A DNA stretch of 64,000 nt from Promineifilum sp. (GTDB lineage Bacteria > Chloroflexota > Anaerolineae > Promineifilales > Promineifilaceae): contig JACKBY010000005.1 in assembly GCA_020634335.1 (NCBI GenBank), positions 124,001 to 188,000 on the forward strand, given 5' to 3'. Shown here piece by piece: positions 37,864-45,208 of this stretch (position 1 is the first letter of the stretch; each line of letters starts with the position of its first letter). The notes under the pieces were generated by a model. It was not told where the DNA came from, searched no databases, and was given only the letters and a program-made list of their open reading frames with translations. Position numbers and translations under genes: made by a program.

Positions 37864-38661
37864 TCAAAACGGCAGCGTGCCGATCAGGTTTTCGTGCCAG
37901 TCGGTCAGGAACTTCATGGCTTCGTCGAAGCGGCGGGCGGGCAGCATCTTGTAGCCGGTGATGCCGAACTTGCGGTATAGCTCGCCGTAGACCGCGCCGA
38001 ACTCGTTGCGGCCGGTCTTCTTGCCCAGCGCCAGGGCCACGGCCTTGACGGCCTGGCTGACCTGGCTGGCCTGGTCGGGCGTCACATTGCGGCCGGTGTC
38101 GCCGAGTTGGGCCTCGATGGTTTCCAGCCGGTGCTCGTGGTCGACCAATTGGGCGCGCATGAGCAGCTGATTGCGGGCCAGTTGCAGCACGGCCTGGGCC
38201 ATCTTGTAGGCCTGGGCCTCCGGCGAGTCCTGGGCCAGCAGGGCGTCGAAGTCCACATCGGCCGTCAGGCGGCCGGCCTGGAAGGCTTCCCACAGGACTT
38301 TGGCGGCCTCGCGCTGGAAGCGCTCGAGCTTGGGGCGGATTTCATCGCGCACGCTTTTAAGGCTGATCCCGGTCAGAAATAGAGGCACCACGTCCACACG
38401 AATGAGCCCTAACTGTTGCGTACCGCCTCCAACCCCCTTTTGAGAAGGGGGTGTCAAAATGGCACCCCCTTTATAAGCATCGTGCAAGATCTCCTGACGA
38501 TTAATGCGACGAACTTGAGCGGCTCTATCTAATCCCAGCGCGTCACACAAGTGTCTGATGGAGACGTAGATATGGCCGTCGGCCGCGCGCACGGCCGTTA
38601 GCTCATCGCCATAGAAATTGACCTCGCGTTGTTCAACAACTGTGAGTGACGTATCGTTCAT
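37864..38661 (-). CDS. phage antirepressor (P22_AR_N) protein with in-frame repeat insertion
   Basis: A 265-residue protein. The N-terminal antirepressor domain (about 10-125) shows VNFYGDELTAVRAADGHIYVSIRHLCDALGLD (parts), RQEILHDAY, LRVDVVPLFLTGI-like IRVDVVPLFLTGI, and REAAKVLWEAF. An ORF6C-like C-terminal domain follows (about 150-260, GRNEFGAVYGELYRKFGI). A Gly-rich insertion (ILTPPSQKGVGGGTQQLG) is the translation of a CCCCCTT-palindrome at 38412-38472; relatives have only a short GTQ turn there. No other phage genes are near. It is preceded by a small ORF. Confidence 0.82.
   Translation of the reverse strand: MNDTSLTVVEQREVNFYGDELTAVRAADGHIYVSIRHLCDALGLDRAAQVRRINRQEILHDAYKGGAILTPPSQKGVGGGTQQLGLIRVDVVPLFLTGISLKSVRDEIRPKLERFQREAAKVLWEAFQAGRLTADVDFDALLAQDSPEAQAYKMAQAVLQLARNQLLMRAQLVDHEHRLETIEAQLGDTGRNVTPDQASQVSQAVKAVALALGKKTGRNEFGAVYGELYRKFGITGYKMLPARRFDEAMKFLTDWHENLIGTLPF
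38412..38472. repeat. palindromic CCCCCTTTTGAGAAGGGGG element inside the antirepressor gene
   Basis: On the plus strand AACCCCCTTTTGAGAAGGGG, then GGGTGTCAAAATGGCACCCCC: two adjacent hairpins, in frame within the coding region. Confidence 0.6.
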
Positions 38662-38671
38662 GGTTATCAGC

Positions 38672-38836
38672 CTATCGACTTAAATTCAGCCATCCTTCGG
38701 GCAACCATAAAGGCGTGTCGTGACGACATCCCGTTGGGCATAGCCGTCGCGCCTCGCGGCCGTTCGTGAGAATACGAATCAAGGGTTTGGGGCTGCTGCA
38801 CCCACAAACCTCGCCCATCCCAGGGGTAACCCACAT
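38672..38836 (-). CDS. possible small cysteine-containing protein
   Basis: A 54-residue frame starting ATG 38836, with AGAAGG about 7 nt upstream, and ending 10 bp before the antirepressor. The sequence contains CGCSS, LIRILTNGREARRLCPTGC and LWLPEGW, with Cys pairs that could form a zinc knuckle. I recognise no family. The start site and spacing favour a real gene, but it may be a remnant. Confidence 0.4.
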   Translation of the reverse strand: MWVTPGMGEVCGCSSPKPLIRILTNGREARRLCPTGCRHDTPLWLPEGWLNLSR

Positions 38837-39001
38837 GGTTAGACCTTCTTTACTGTGTGGGAAGGGAAGGCCATGCTGACCCCGCCTAACCTCCTGTTGC
38901 GCCATTGCAACAATTATATGACAGGGTTGGTGGTTTTCGCAAAAAGCGGAGATTGCAGTAAAATAAGGCTATTCTTGGCCGGTCAATCATGGGATCAGTC
39001 G
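38837..39001. other. divergent intergenic region
   Basis: About 165 bp, locally AT-rich (TTGCAACAATTATATGAC, AAAATAAGGCTATTC). It probably holds promoters for both sides. A longer frame through it (from 38855) is judged non-coding because the DUF4160 domain starts at 39002. Confidence 0.45.
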
Positions 39002-39256
39002 ATGCCGACAGCACTTCGTCGTGGGCCTTATCGATTTTACTTTTACTCATATGATTGTGATGAACCGCGTCGCATGCATGTAGATCGAGAAAGATTGAGC
39101 GCCAAGTTCTGGCTGGAACCTGATATCGCCCTGGCCGCGAATCACGGTTATTCTCGTCGAGAATTGCGCGACATAGAAGCGGTGATGCGGGCAAATCTGG
39201 AGATGTTAAGACATGAGTGGGACGCTTTCTGTCACTCCAACGCTGGCGTTGGCTAG
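39002..39256 (+). CDS. DUF4160 protein (toxin-like partner)
   Basis: An 84-residue protein. The pattern MPTALRRGPYRFYFYSYDCDEPRRMHV and AKFWLEPDIALAANHGYSRRELRDIE, then RHEWDAF, is DUF4160. The family usually stands next to DUF2442, as here, and the pair has been proposed as a toxin-antitoxin-like module without established activity. Its 3' end overlaps the next gene by 44 bp. The start matches the conserved N-terminus. Confidence 0.85.
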   Translation: MPTALRRGPYRFYFYSYDCDEPRRMHVDRERLSAKFWLEPDIALAANHGYSRRELRDIEAVMRANLEMLRHEWDAFCHSNAGVG

Positions 39257-39524
39257 AATAGTTGAGGTAACCATCACGGACGACACACTGGCGGCCGATC
39301 TCGAAGACGGCCGCTCGATCGCGGTCCCGATAGGCTGGTATCCCCGGTTGTCCCACGCGACCCCGGTCGAACGTGATAACTTTGAGATCAGCGGCGCGGG
39401 CTACGGCATCCACTGGCCCGACCTCGATGAAGACATCGGCGTCGAGGGGATGCTGCTGGGCAAGAAGTCGGCCGAGAGCGCGGAGTCGTTGGGCCGTTGG
39501 TTGGCCGGTCGAGTCAAACCCTAG
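39213..39524 (+). CDS. DUF2442 protein
   Basis: A 103-residue protein. LEDGRSIAVPIGWYPRLSHATP, then FEISGAGYGIHWPDLDEDIGVEGMLLGK (parts quoted), is the DUF2442 core. The first ~10 residues overlap the DUF4160 gene in another frame, so translation is likely coupled. It is thought to be the partner of DUF4160; the DNA-binding or antitoxin role is unproven. A palindromic repeat begins 20 bp after its stop. Confidence 0.87.
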   Translation: MSGTLSVTPTLALARIVEVTITDDTLAADLEDGRSIAVPIGWYPRLSHATPVERDNFEISGAGYGIHWPDLDEDIGVEGMLLGKKSAESAESLGRWLAGRVKP

Positions 39525-39544
39525 CGCCATTCATTGATCATCGT

Positions 39545-39573
39545 GTAGAGACGTTCCGCCGGAACGTCTCTAC
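39545..39573. repeat. 29-bp palindrome, copy 1 (upstream of EAD-TIR-FGE gene)
   Basis: Near-perfect palindrome built from GTAGAGACGTTCC and GGAACGTCTCTAC around a GC centre. It is 26 bp before the start of the conflict gene. Confidence 0.9.
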
Positions 39574-39598
39574 TACTACCTATCGCCATTTGTCCTCC

Positions 39599-41020
39599 AT
39601 GCCCGACCTCAATAACCAAAGCCTCCACCAATTTCTGACCGGCCGTTATAATCTGGAGGGGTTGAAGACGTTGTGCCTCTATCTGGAGGTGGATTACGAC
39701 AACCTTGACGGCCGCACGAAGGACAGCCTGGCCCGCGAATTGATCCGCTATATGGCCCGCGCGGGGCGGGAGGGGGAACTAATCGCGTTGCAGGCAGCCC
39801 GTAGAGACGTTCCGCCGGAACGTCTCAACCCGTTGGCCCACGACCCGCGCCGCGTCTTCATCAGCCACGCCCACGAGGACGCTCCCTTCGCCCACCAGCT
39901 GGCGGCCGACCTGGAGCGGGACGGCATCCCGGTGTGGATCGCGCCGGAGAGCATCCGGCCGGGGGAGCAGTGGCTGACGGCCATCGCCCGCGGCTTGCAG
40001 GAGAGCGGCGTGTGCGTCGTGGTGTTGACGCCGGCCGGGGTCGCGTCGTCGTGGGTGGAGTATGAGACCAACCTGGCGATCAGCCGCGAGCGCCGGGGGC
40101 AGATGAGCTTGCTGCTGCTCGACGTAGCGGATTGCGATGCGCCGTTCGGGTGGACGGGCTTCCAGTTCTTGCCGTTTCGCGGAAGCTATGCGGCCGGGCT
40201 GGCGGCGCTGCGGGCGCGGCTGGATGGGGGGGCGGTGGAGACGTTCCAGCGGAACGTCTCTACGCCCGGCCGTCGTATTCACCCCAAGACGGGCATCGAA
40301 CTCATTCGTATCCCCGCCGGGCCGTTTCTCTATGGGTCGTCGGAGGCTGACAAGATGGCCATAGATAACGAGAAGCCGCAGCGGACGGTCGATCTGCCGG
40401 CCTACTGGATCGGCCGCGCCCCGGTGACCAACGCCGAGTTTGCCCGGTTTGTGGCCGCCACCGGCCACCGGACAACGGCCGAGGTGGAGGGCAAGGGTAT
40501 TGGATGGACGGGGAGCAAATGGGACTGGATCGCGGGCGCGGATTGGCGGCATCCCAGCGGGCCGAAGACATCGATAGACGGCAAGGACACGCACCCGGTG
40601 GTGCAGGTCAGTTGGCACGACGCGCAGGCGTTCTGTGACTGGGCCGGGCTGGCTCTGCCGGCCGAGGAGCAGTGGGAGAAGGCGGCGCGGGGCACGGACG
40701 GGCGCATCTGGCCCTGGGGCAATAGCCCACCGACCACAGACCATTGCAACTTCGGTGGTAACGTCGGCGGCACGACGCCGGTCGGGCACTACTCACCCAA
40801 GGGCGACAGCCCCTATGGTTGCGCCGATATGGCCGGCAACGTGTGGGAGTGGACGGGATCGTGGTACGAAGTGGACAAATGGCGAGCTTTGCGCGGCGGC
40901 TCGTGGCTCAACCTCGATCTGAATACGCGCGCCGCGTGCCGGTACGGCGGCGGCCCGCACTACAGGGTCGTCGATATCGGGTTCCGGGTGGTCGAACTTC
41001 TCTCCGATCCTGGCTCCTGA
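39599..41020 (+). CDS. EAD-TIR-FGE/SUMF1 conflict-system protein
   Basis: A 473-residue three-domain protein. Residues ~1-68 are a death-like effector-associated domain (LHQFLTGRYNLEGLKTLCLYLE, DYDNLDGRTK). Residues ~82-210 are a TIR domain (RRVFISHAHEDAPFAHQLAAD, then IRPGEQWL and SSWVEYETNLA with the conserved Glu). Residues ~225-470 are an FGE/SUMF1 fold (RIPAGPFLYGS, GRAPVTNAEFARFV, CDWAGLALPAEEQWEKAARG, RGGSWLN...GFRVV) without the copper-binding Cys pair of true formylglycine enzymes, so probably a sensor or ligand binder. Such combinations are predicted NAD-degrading or signalling defence proteins. Palindromes at 39801 and 40236 lie in frame in the two linkers. ATG 39599 begins the EAD. 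Confidence 0.85.
   Translation: MPDLNNQSLHQFLTGRYNLEGLKTLCLYLEVDYDNLDGRTKDSLARELIRYMARAGREGELIALQAARRDVPPERLNPLAHDPRRVFISHAHEDAPFAHQLAADLERDGIPVWIAPESIRPGEQWLTAIARGLQESGVCVVVLTPAGVASSWVEYETNLAISRERRGQMSLLLLDVADCDAPFGWTGFQFLPFRGSYAAGLAALRARLDGGAVETFQRNVSTPGRRIHPKTGIELIRIPAGPFLYGSSEADKMAIDNEKPQRTVDLPAYWIGRAPVTNAEFARFVAATGHRTTAEVEGKGIGWTGSKWDWIAGADWRHPSGPKTSIDGKDTHPVVQVSWHDAQAFCDWAGLALPAEEQWEKAARGTDGRIWPWGNSPPTTDHCNFGGNVGGTTPVGHYSPKGDSPYGCADMAGNVWEWTGSWYEVDKWRALRGGSWLNLDLNTRAACRYGGGPHYRVVDIGFRVVELLSDPGS
39801..39826. repeat. 29-bp palindrome, copy 2 (EAD-TIR linker)
   Basis: GTAGAGACGTTCCGCCGG then AACGTCTC, translated as RRDVPPERL in the linker between the EAD and TIR domains. Confidence 0.9.
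40236..40263. repeat. 29-bp palindrome, copy 3 (TIR-FGE linker)
   Basis: TGGAGACGTTCCAGCGG then AACGTCTCTAC, translated as ETFQRNVST in the linker between the TIR and FGE domains, a different reading frame from copy 2. Confidence 0.9.
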
Positions 41021-41070
41021 TTGCTGGGTTCTGAATTCTGATCTTTCCGAATTCTGTCCGGGTGGGGGGT

Positions 41071-41089
41071 CTGGGGGGCTTCCCCCCAG
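41071..41089 (+). terminator. hairpin after the EAD-TIR-FGE gene
   Basis: CTGGGGGGCTTCCCCCCAG is a perfect GC stem with a two-base loop, 50 bp past the stop. There is no T-run, so termination is only possible. Confidence 0.45.
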
Positions 41090-41285
41090 CGGCGGGCGGT
41101 GATTGTCACCGATGGATGCTGCGCCTGGACAAATAAACAGGACAGGGCGTTGTTGGCAACGGGCGTCGGTTGCCTGCCCTCTTCAACCGATATTTATCCT
41201 TACCGAAGTGGGCGAGGCAACGGCGAGAGGCGGGGGTTCTGCAATACGGGGTTGGATTCGCCGTTGTCCCGCCCCTACAAAAGAA

Positions 41286-41319
41286 AAAGGGGTTGCGCGG
41301 CGGCCGCGCAACCCCTTTT
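41286..41319 (-). terminator. terminator of the EF-G-like gene
   Basis: AAAGGGGTTGCGCGGC with GGCCGCGCAACCCCTTTT forms a long stem; on the minus strand it is followed by a T-rich TTTTTCTTTT stretch, so it is a standard intrinsic terminator for the leftward gene. Confidence 0.85.
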
Positions 41320-41320
41320 C

Positions 41321-41357
41321 ATTCGTCACTCGTCACTCGTCATTCGTCATTCGTCAC
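41321..41357. repeat. ATTCGTC heptamer array
   Basis: Five tandem units of ATTCGTC/ACTCGTC directly beside the terminator. Same family as the array inside the decarboxylase gene. Confidence 0.85.
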
Positions 41358-41361
41358 GCGC

Positions 41362-43440
41362 CTACGCCATCTCCTCTTGCTGCTCGCGCTCGGCTTGGAG
41401 GCGGGCGACGAGGTCGTCTTGCAGGTGGCTGGGGACGCGGCCGTACTGCATGAACTTCATGCTGAACAGGCCGCGGCCCTGGGTCATCGAGCGCAGGTCG
41501 GCGGCGTAGCTCTGCATCTCGGCCAGCGGCACCTCGGCGCGGACGATGCTCTTGTTGCCTTCCTGATCCATGCCCAGCACGCGCGCCCGGCGAGAGTTCA
41601 TGTCGCCCAGCACGTCGCCCATGTTGTCGGCCGGCACGGTGACGGTCACCTCGTAGATCGGCTCCAGCAGCACCGGCCCGGCCTTGCGCACGGCTTCCTT
41701 GAAGCCCTCGCGCCCGGCGGTCTGGAAGGCGATTTCCTTGGAATCGACGGGGTGCATCTTGCCGTCGGTGATGACGGCGCGCACGCCCACCACCGGATAG
41801 CCGGCCAGCACGCCGCCCTCCAGCGCCTGGCGGCAGCCCTTCTCGGTGGCGGCCACGAAGGGGCCGGAGACCGCGCCGCCGAAAATCTCCGAGCCGAACT
41901 CGAAGCCGCGCGCCTCCTCCACCGGCTCGACGCGCAGGGCCACGCGCGCATACTGGCCCGCGCCGCCGGTTTGCTTCTTGTGGGTGTAGTCAGCTTCGGC
42001 CGAGCGGGTGACCGTCTCGCGATAGGGAACCTTGGGCGTCGTCGTGCGCAGATGGACGCCGAATTTCGACAGCGCCTTGTGGACGGCGATGTCGAGATGG
42101 GCCTGCCCCATGCCCGACAGGATGGTCTCGTGGGTCGACGGCTCGGTGGCCCAATGGAGCGTCGGGTCTTCGGCCACCAGCCGGCTGAGTGACTGGCTCA
42201 GCTTGGCCGTGTCGGCCTGCGATACGGGGTGGATGGAGACCGACGACAGGGGGTTGGGCTGTTCGATGGGGGCGACCGTGAGCATCTTGCCGCGGTCGCC
42301 CAGCGTGTCGTTGGTGGCCGCGTCGCCCAGCTTCACCACCGTGCCGATGTCGCCGGCGTGGAGCTTGCTGACCGGGCTGGTCTCCTTGCCGCTGGGCACT
42401 TGCAACGTGCCCACGCGCACCTCGGTGCCGCGCGCGCCGTCCCAAATGCGCGAATCCGACGCCAGCGCGCCGCCGTAGATCCGCAGATAGCTCGTCTTGC
42501 CGAAATTGTCCTCGCGGCTCTTGAAGACGAACACGGCCAGCGGCGAGGCGTCGCTGACCTCGTAGGTGGTGGTTTGGCCCGCGCCGTCGGTGGCCTCGAA
42601 ACCGCCGGTCTCGTTGGGGGCGGGCAGCAGGTCGACGAAGGCGTCGAGCAGGGCATCAACGCCGAGGCCGGGCTCGCCGGCGCAGTAGAGCACGGGAATG
42701 ACCGCGCCGCTGAGGACGGCTTCCTTCAGGCCGCGCGCGACTTCCGCGCCGGTCAGCTCTTCGCCTTCCAGGTATTTCTCGATCAGGGCGTCGTCACCCT
42801 CGGCCGCGGCCTCCACGAGGGCGGCGCGGGCCTCTTCGGCGGCGGCGGTCATGTCGGCCGGGATGGCGCTCTTGTCGCCCTTCTCGCCCAGCCGGGCTTC
42901 CATGTGCAGCAGATCGACGACGCCCTTGAACGCCGGCCCTTCGCCGATGGGCAGTTGCAGATCGACGAAGTTGCCGCTCAGGTTGTTGTTGATGCTCTCC
43001 TTGACGCGCCGCACGCGCACGTTCTCGCGGTCCATCTTGTTGACCACCAGGACGCGCGGGCGGTGGTAGGCGTCGGCCGCGGCCCAGACGGCCTCGGTGC
43101 CGACCTCGACGCCGGAGACGGCCTCGATGACCACGGCGGCGCTGTCGGCCACCTTCATGGCGGCGTTGACTTCGCCGATGAAGTCCAGAAAGCCGGGCGT
43201 GTCCAGCAGGTTGAGCTTGACGCCTTGCCACTCGACGGGGGCGATGGCCGTGGAGATGGAACTGTTGCGGGTGATCTCTTCTTCCTCGAAATCCATGTGG
43301 GCTGTGCCGGTCATGACGCTGCCCATGCGCGTGATCGCCCCGGTCTTGAAGAGAATCCGCTCCACCAGCGACGTCGTGCCGGCGCCGTTGTGGGATACGA
43401 GGGCGATGTTGCGAATCTGTCCGGTCTGATATTCCTTCAT
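41362..43440 (-). CDS. EF-G-like translational GTPase lacking the P-loop lysine
   Basis: A 692-residue elongation-factor-G-class protein with all five EF-G domains. The GTPase opens IRNIALVSHNGAGTTSLVERIL: the P-loop reads GAGTT where GKT/GKS is expected, so the nucleotide-contacting Lys is Thr. G3 is DTPGFLDF, with Phe for the catalytic His of true EF-G (DTPGHVDF). G4 is intact (NKMD). Domain II (about 290-380), domain III (HPVSQADTAKLSQSLSRL), IV (DYTHKKQTGGAGQYARV) and V (RRARVLGMDQEGN) are well kept. This resembles the paralogous EF-G2-type group rather than the essential copy. Substitutions were verified from the codons. Confidence 0.85.
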   Translation of the reverse strand: MKEYQTGQIRNIALVSHNGAGTTSLVERILFKTGAITRMGSVMTGTAHMDFEEEEITRNSSISTAIAPVEWQGVKLNLLDTPGFLDFIGEVNAAMKVADSAAVVIEAVSGVEVGTEAVWAAADAYHRPRVLVVNKMDRENVRVRRVKESINNNLSGNFVDLQLPIGEGPAFKGVVDLLHMEARLGEKGDKSAIPADMTAAAEEARAALVEAAAEGDDALIEKYLEGEELTGAEVARGLKEAVLSGAVIPVLYCAGEPGLGVDALLDAFVDLLPAPNETGGFEATDGAGQTTTYEVSDASPLAVFVFKSREDNFGKTSYLRIYGGALASDSRIWDGARGTEVRVGTLQVPSGKETSPVSKLHAGDIGTVVKLGDAATNDTLGDRGKMLTVAPIEQPNPLSSVSIHPVSQADTAKLSQSLSRLVAEDPTLHWATEPSTHETILSGMGQAHLDIAVHKALSKFGVHLRTTTPKVPYRETVTRSAEADYTHKKQTGGAGQYARVALRVEPVEEARGFEFGSEIFGGAVSGPFVAATEKGCRQALEGGVLAGYPVVGVRAVITDGKMHPVDSKEIAFQTAGREGFKEAVRKAGPVLLEPIYEVTVTVPADNMGDVLGDMNSRRARVLGMDQEGNKSIVRAEVPLAEMQSYAADLRSMTQGRGLFSMKFMQYGRVPSHLQDDLVARLQAEREQQEEMA

Positions 43441-43982
43441 GAGTGTTTAAAACCTCTGTGGGATTGTGGGATTCGGGCCGGCGGGTCTTGGGAGGCGGGC
43501 TTCCGATTCGGCACGGGCGCGGCCCAAGCGGGACGGATGAGGCGGATGGACTTCAATCCGCCGGCCGCGGCTTGCTCCGTGTATAATGGGGCCATTCTCC
43601 AAAAAGAAACCCGGCTTCCCGGATAAATTCACCTCGACGGCGGCCGACCGCGACCGCTGTGGCCGGCTCTGGGCCGGGCCGTGGCGTCCCGCGCATCGAG
43701 AAAAAGTACGTGTTATGGTGCACACAAGGCAATACCGAATTTTAGACGAAACTCCGCCAGGGGGCAAGACGTATAGAGAGTACACTCAGGGCTTTTCAGT
43801 TGTCGAGGGGTAGCACCGGGTTCTTGTCCGGCGGCCGGGAACGGGCTGGGCTGCGGCGCCGGCTAAGAAACCGGCGCAACGGAGAGGAGCCGATTGCTGA
43901 AATACCTTTAGAGTACACTGTCAGCAGTGGGCAGTGGATAATGTGTGGTGGTGACTGATTGCTAATGCTCTGGAGGGAACAG
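43441..43982. other. 542-bp divergent intergenic region
   Basis: Between the EF-G-like gene and a membrane-protein gene. The frames here (for example 43586-43813) are short and unlike proteins. It contains GTGTATAATGG near 43578-43588 (a possible rightward -10), the composite repeat 43793-43903, and the flanking AGAGTACACT direct repeats. GGAGGG at 43971-43976 serves the next gene. Confidence 0.55.
43793..43903. repeat. composite MITE-like repeat, single unit, with flanking direct repeats
   Basis: TTTTCAGTTGTCGAGGGG at the left, CGATTGCTGAAAT at the right, one internal GTAGCACCGG...GCGCAACGG unit. AGAGTACACT occurs on both sides (43777-43786 and 43910-43919), like a target-site duplication. 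Confidence 0.75.
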
Positions 43983-45023
43983 ATGTCTGAACAAGAACCC
44001 ATTCAAGATAAAGCTGTTGATCAAACGGTTGCAGCCGGCAAGGTGGCGAAGGAGAGTCGCCGCGCGCATCGCAGCCGCTCGGCGTTCGCGCCTGTGGTGC
44101 TCATCGCCGCGGGCGTATTTTTCCTGCTCTACAATATGGGCCTCGTCGGCGGCGAGCTGAACTGGGCGGCGGCCTGGCAGTGGTGGCCGCTGGCGCTCAT
44201 CTTCCTGGGCCTCAACGTGCTGGTAGTACAGTTCCCGCGGCCGCTGGGGACGCTGCTCAGCACGCTGGTGGGGGTGGTGGCCGTGGGCGTGTTCGGCTGG
44301 TTGCTGCTGCGCGGCGCGCCCGCGCGGTTTCAGCAGCTTGGCCTGGCCGGCGCGCCCGAGCTGCAGGCCGAGACGTTTAACCTGACGCCCGGAACGGCCG
44401 AGCGCGCGACCGTCACGCTCAATCTGAGCAACATGACCAGCCGCATCCATGCCGGGGACGGGGGCGACCTCATCGCCGGGACGATCTGGACACGCAGTGG
44501 GCTGGACCTTCAGCCGGGCAGCAGCGCCGGCAATACCTTTGAGGTGTCCGTGGGCGAGCGGCCGGGCGGCTTCTCGGTCAACCCGGCGGACTGGTTCAGC
44601 GGCGGCAGCGACGGCCGGTCCTGGGAGTTCGCCTTGACGCCCGACCTGCCGCTTGACCTGACCCTCAACGGCGGCAACGGGTCCGTCACGGCCGATCTGA
44701 CGGGGTTGATGCTCAGCGCGCTGGCCATCGACGGCGGCAACGGCGCGGCCACGGTCACGCTGCCGGGCGGCGACTACGAAGCGAAGATCGACAGCGGCAA
44801 CGGCGCGGTGAATGTGTCGCTGCCCACGGGTGTGGCGGCGCGGGTGACGTATAACACCGGCAACGGCTTCGTTCGCGTGGATGACCGTTTCCAACGGCTC
44901 AGCGGCGATGGTGACGGCGGTGTCTTCCAGACGGACGGGTACGACACGGCCGCCGAGCGGGTGCTGCTGGTCATCGACACGGGCAATGGGTCAGTGACGG
45001 TGAATGAGGGCGGCGCGCGGTAG
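43983..45023 (+). CDS. LiaI/LiaF-like membrane protein with DUF4097-like adhesin fold
   Basis: A 346-residue protein. A basic cytoplasmic N-terminus is followed by about four helices (VVLIAAGVFFLLYNMGLV, WPLALIFLGLNVLVVQF, and a third GTLLSTLVGVVAVGVFGWLLL, partial). The soluble C-terminal half (about 130-346) is built from repeated TLNGGNGSVTADL / DGGNGAATVTLPGGDYEAKI / DSGNGAVNVSL strands, the DUF4097/toast-rack beta-solenoid. ATG 43983 has GGAGGG 7 nt upstream. Usually envelope-stress linked; target unknown. Confidence 0.82.
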   Translation: MSEQEPIQDKAVDQTVAAGKVAKESRRAHRSRSAFAPVVLIAAGVFFLLYNMGLVGGELNWAAAWQWWPLALIFLGLNVLVVQFPRPLGTLLSTLVGVVAVGVFGWLLLRGAPARFQQLGLAGAPELQAETFNLTPGTAERATVTLNLSNMTSRIHAGDGGDLIAGTIWTRSGLDLQPGSSAGNTFEVSVGERPGGFSVNPADWFSGGSDGRSWEFALTPDLPLDLTLNGGNGSVTADLTGLMLSALAIDGGNGAATVTLPGGDYEAKIDSGNGAVNVSLPTGVAARVTYNTGNGFVRVDDRFQRLSGDGDGGVFQTDGYDTAAERVLLVIDTGNGSVTVNEGGAR

Positions 45024-45072
45024 GGGCTTGCCGGAGAGAACTCAATCGGGGCAGGTGGCGTTGGATGGTGGG

Positions 45073-45157
45073 CGGCCGGATAGGAATCCGGGGCGACAGT
45101 GGGCGCGGTGGCGGGTTGGGAGAGCGGCGGGGGAGCCGGAAAAGAATCCGGCGCTAC
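45073..45157. repeat. GGCCGGATAGGAATCCGG-type repeats
   Basis: Two degenerate units, CCGGATAGGAATCCGGGGCG and GCCGGAAAAGAATCCGGCGC, then CTACAGC, next to a terminator hairpin. Confidence 0.6.
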
Positions 45158-45160
45158 AGC

Positions 45161-45196
45161 GAACAGCGCCCGGCCGGCAACGGCCGGGCGCTGTTC
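45161..45196. terminator. bidirectional hairpin between convergent genes
   Basis: GAACAGCGCCCGGCCG and CGGCCGGGCGCTGTTC form a perfect 16-bp stem with a 4-base loop. There is no long T-run, but its place between two convergent genes fits a shared terminator. Confidence 0.7.
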
Positions 45197-45208
45197 CGCA
45201 TCAATCTA

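Larger units (their letters stand above)
41021..41361. other. 341-bp convergent intergenic region
   Basis: Between the TIR-FGE gene and the convergent EF-G-like gene. It holds CTGAATTCTGATC-type short repeats, two hairpins (41071-41089 and 41286-41319) and a heptamer array (41321-41357). Overlapping short ORFs here are not credible. Confidence 0.6.

Noticed and set aside
39599..41020. Active formylglycine-generating enzyme
   Set aside because: The C-terminal domain keeps the FGE fold motifs but lacks the conserved Cys pair around the RGGSW region, so enzymatic activity is not claimed.
43586..43813. 75-codon frame ending in FSVVEG upstream of the membrane-protein gene
   Set aside because: Its last codons come from the TTTTCAGTTGTCGAGG repeat end, and there is no recognisable domain; treated as intergenic.
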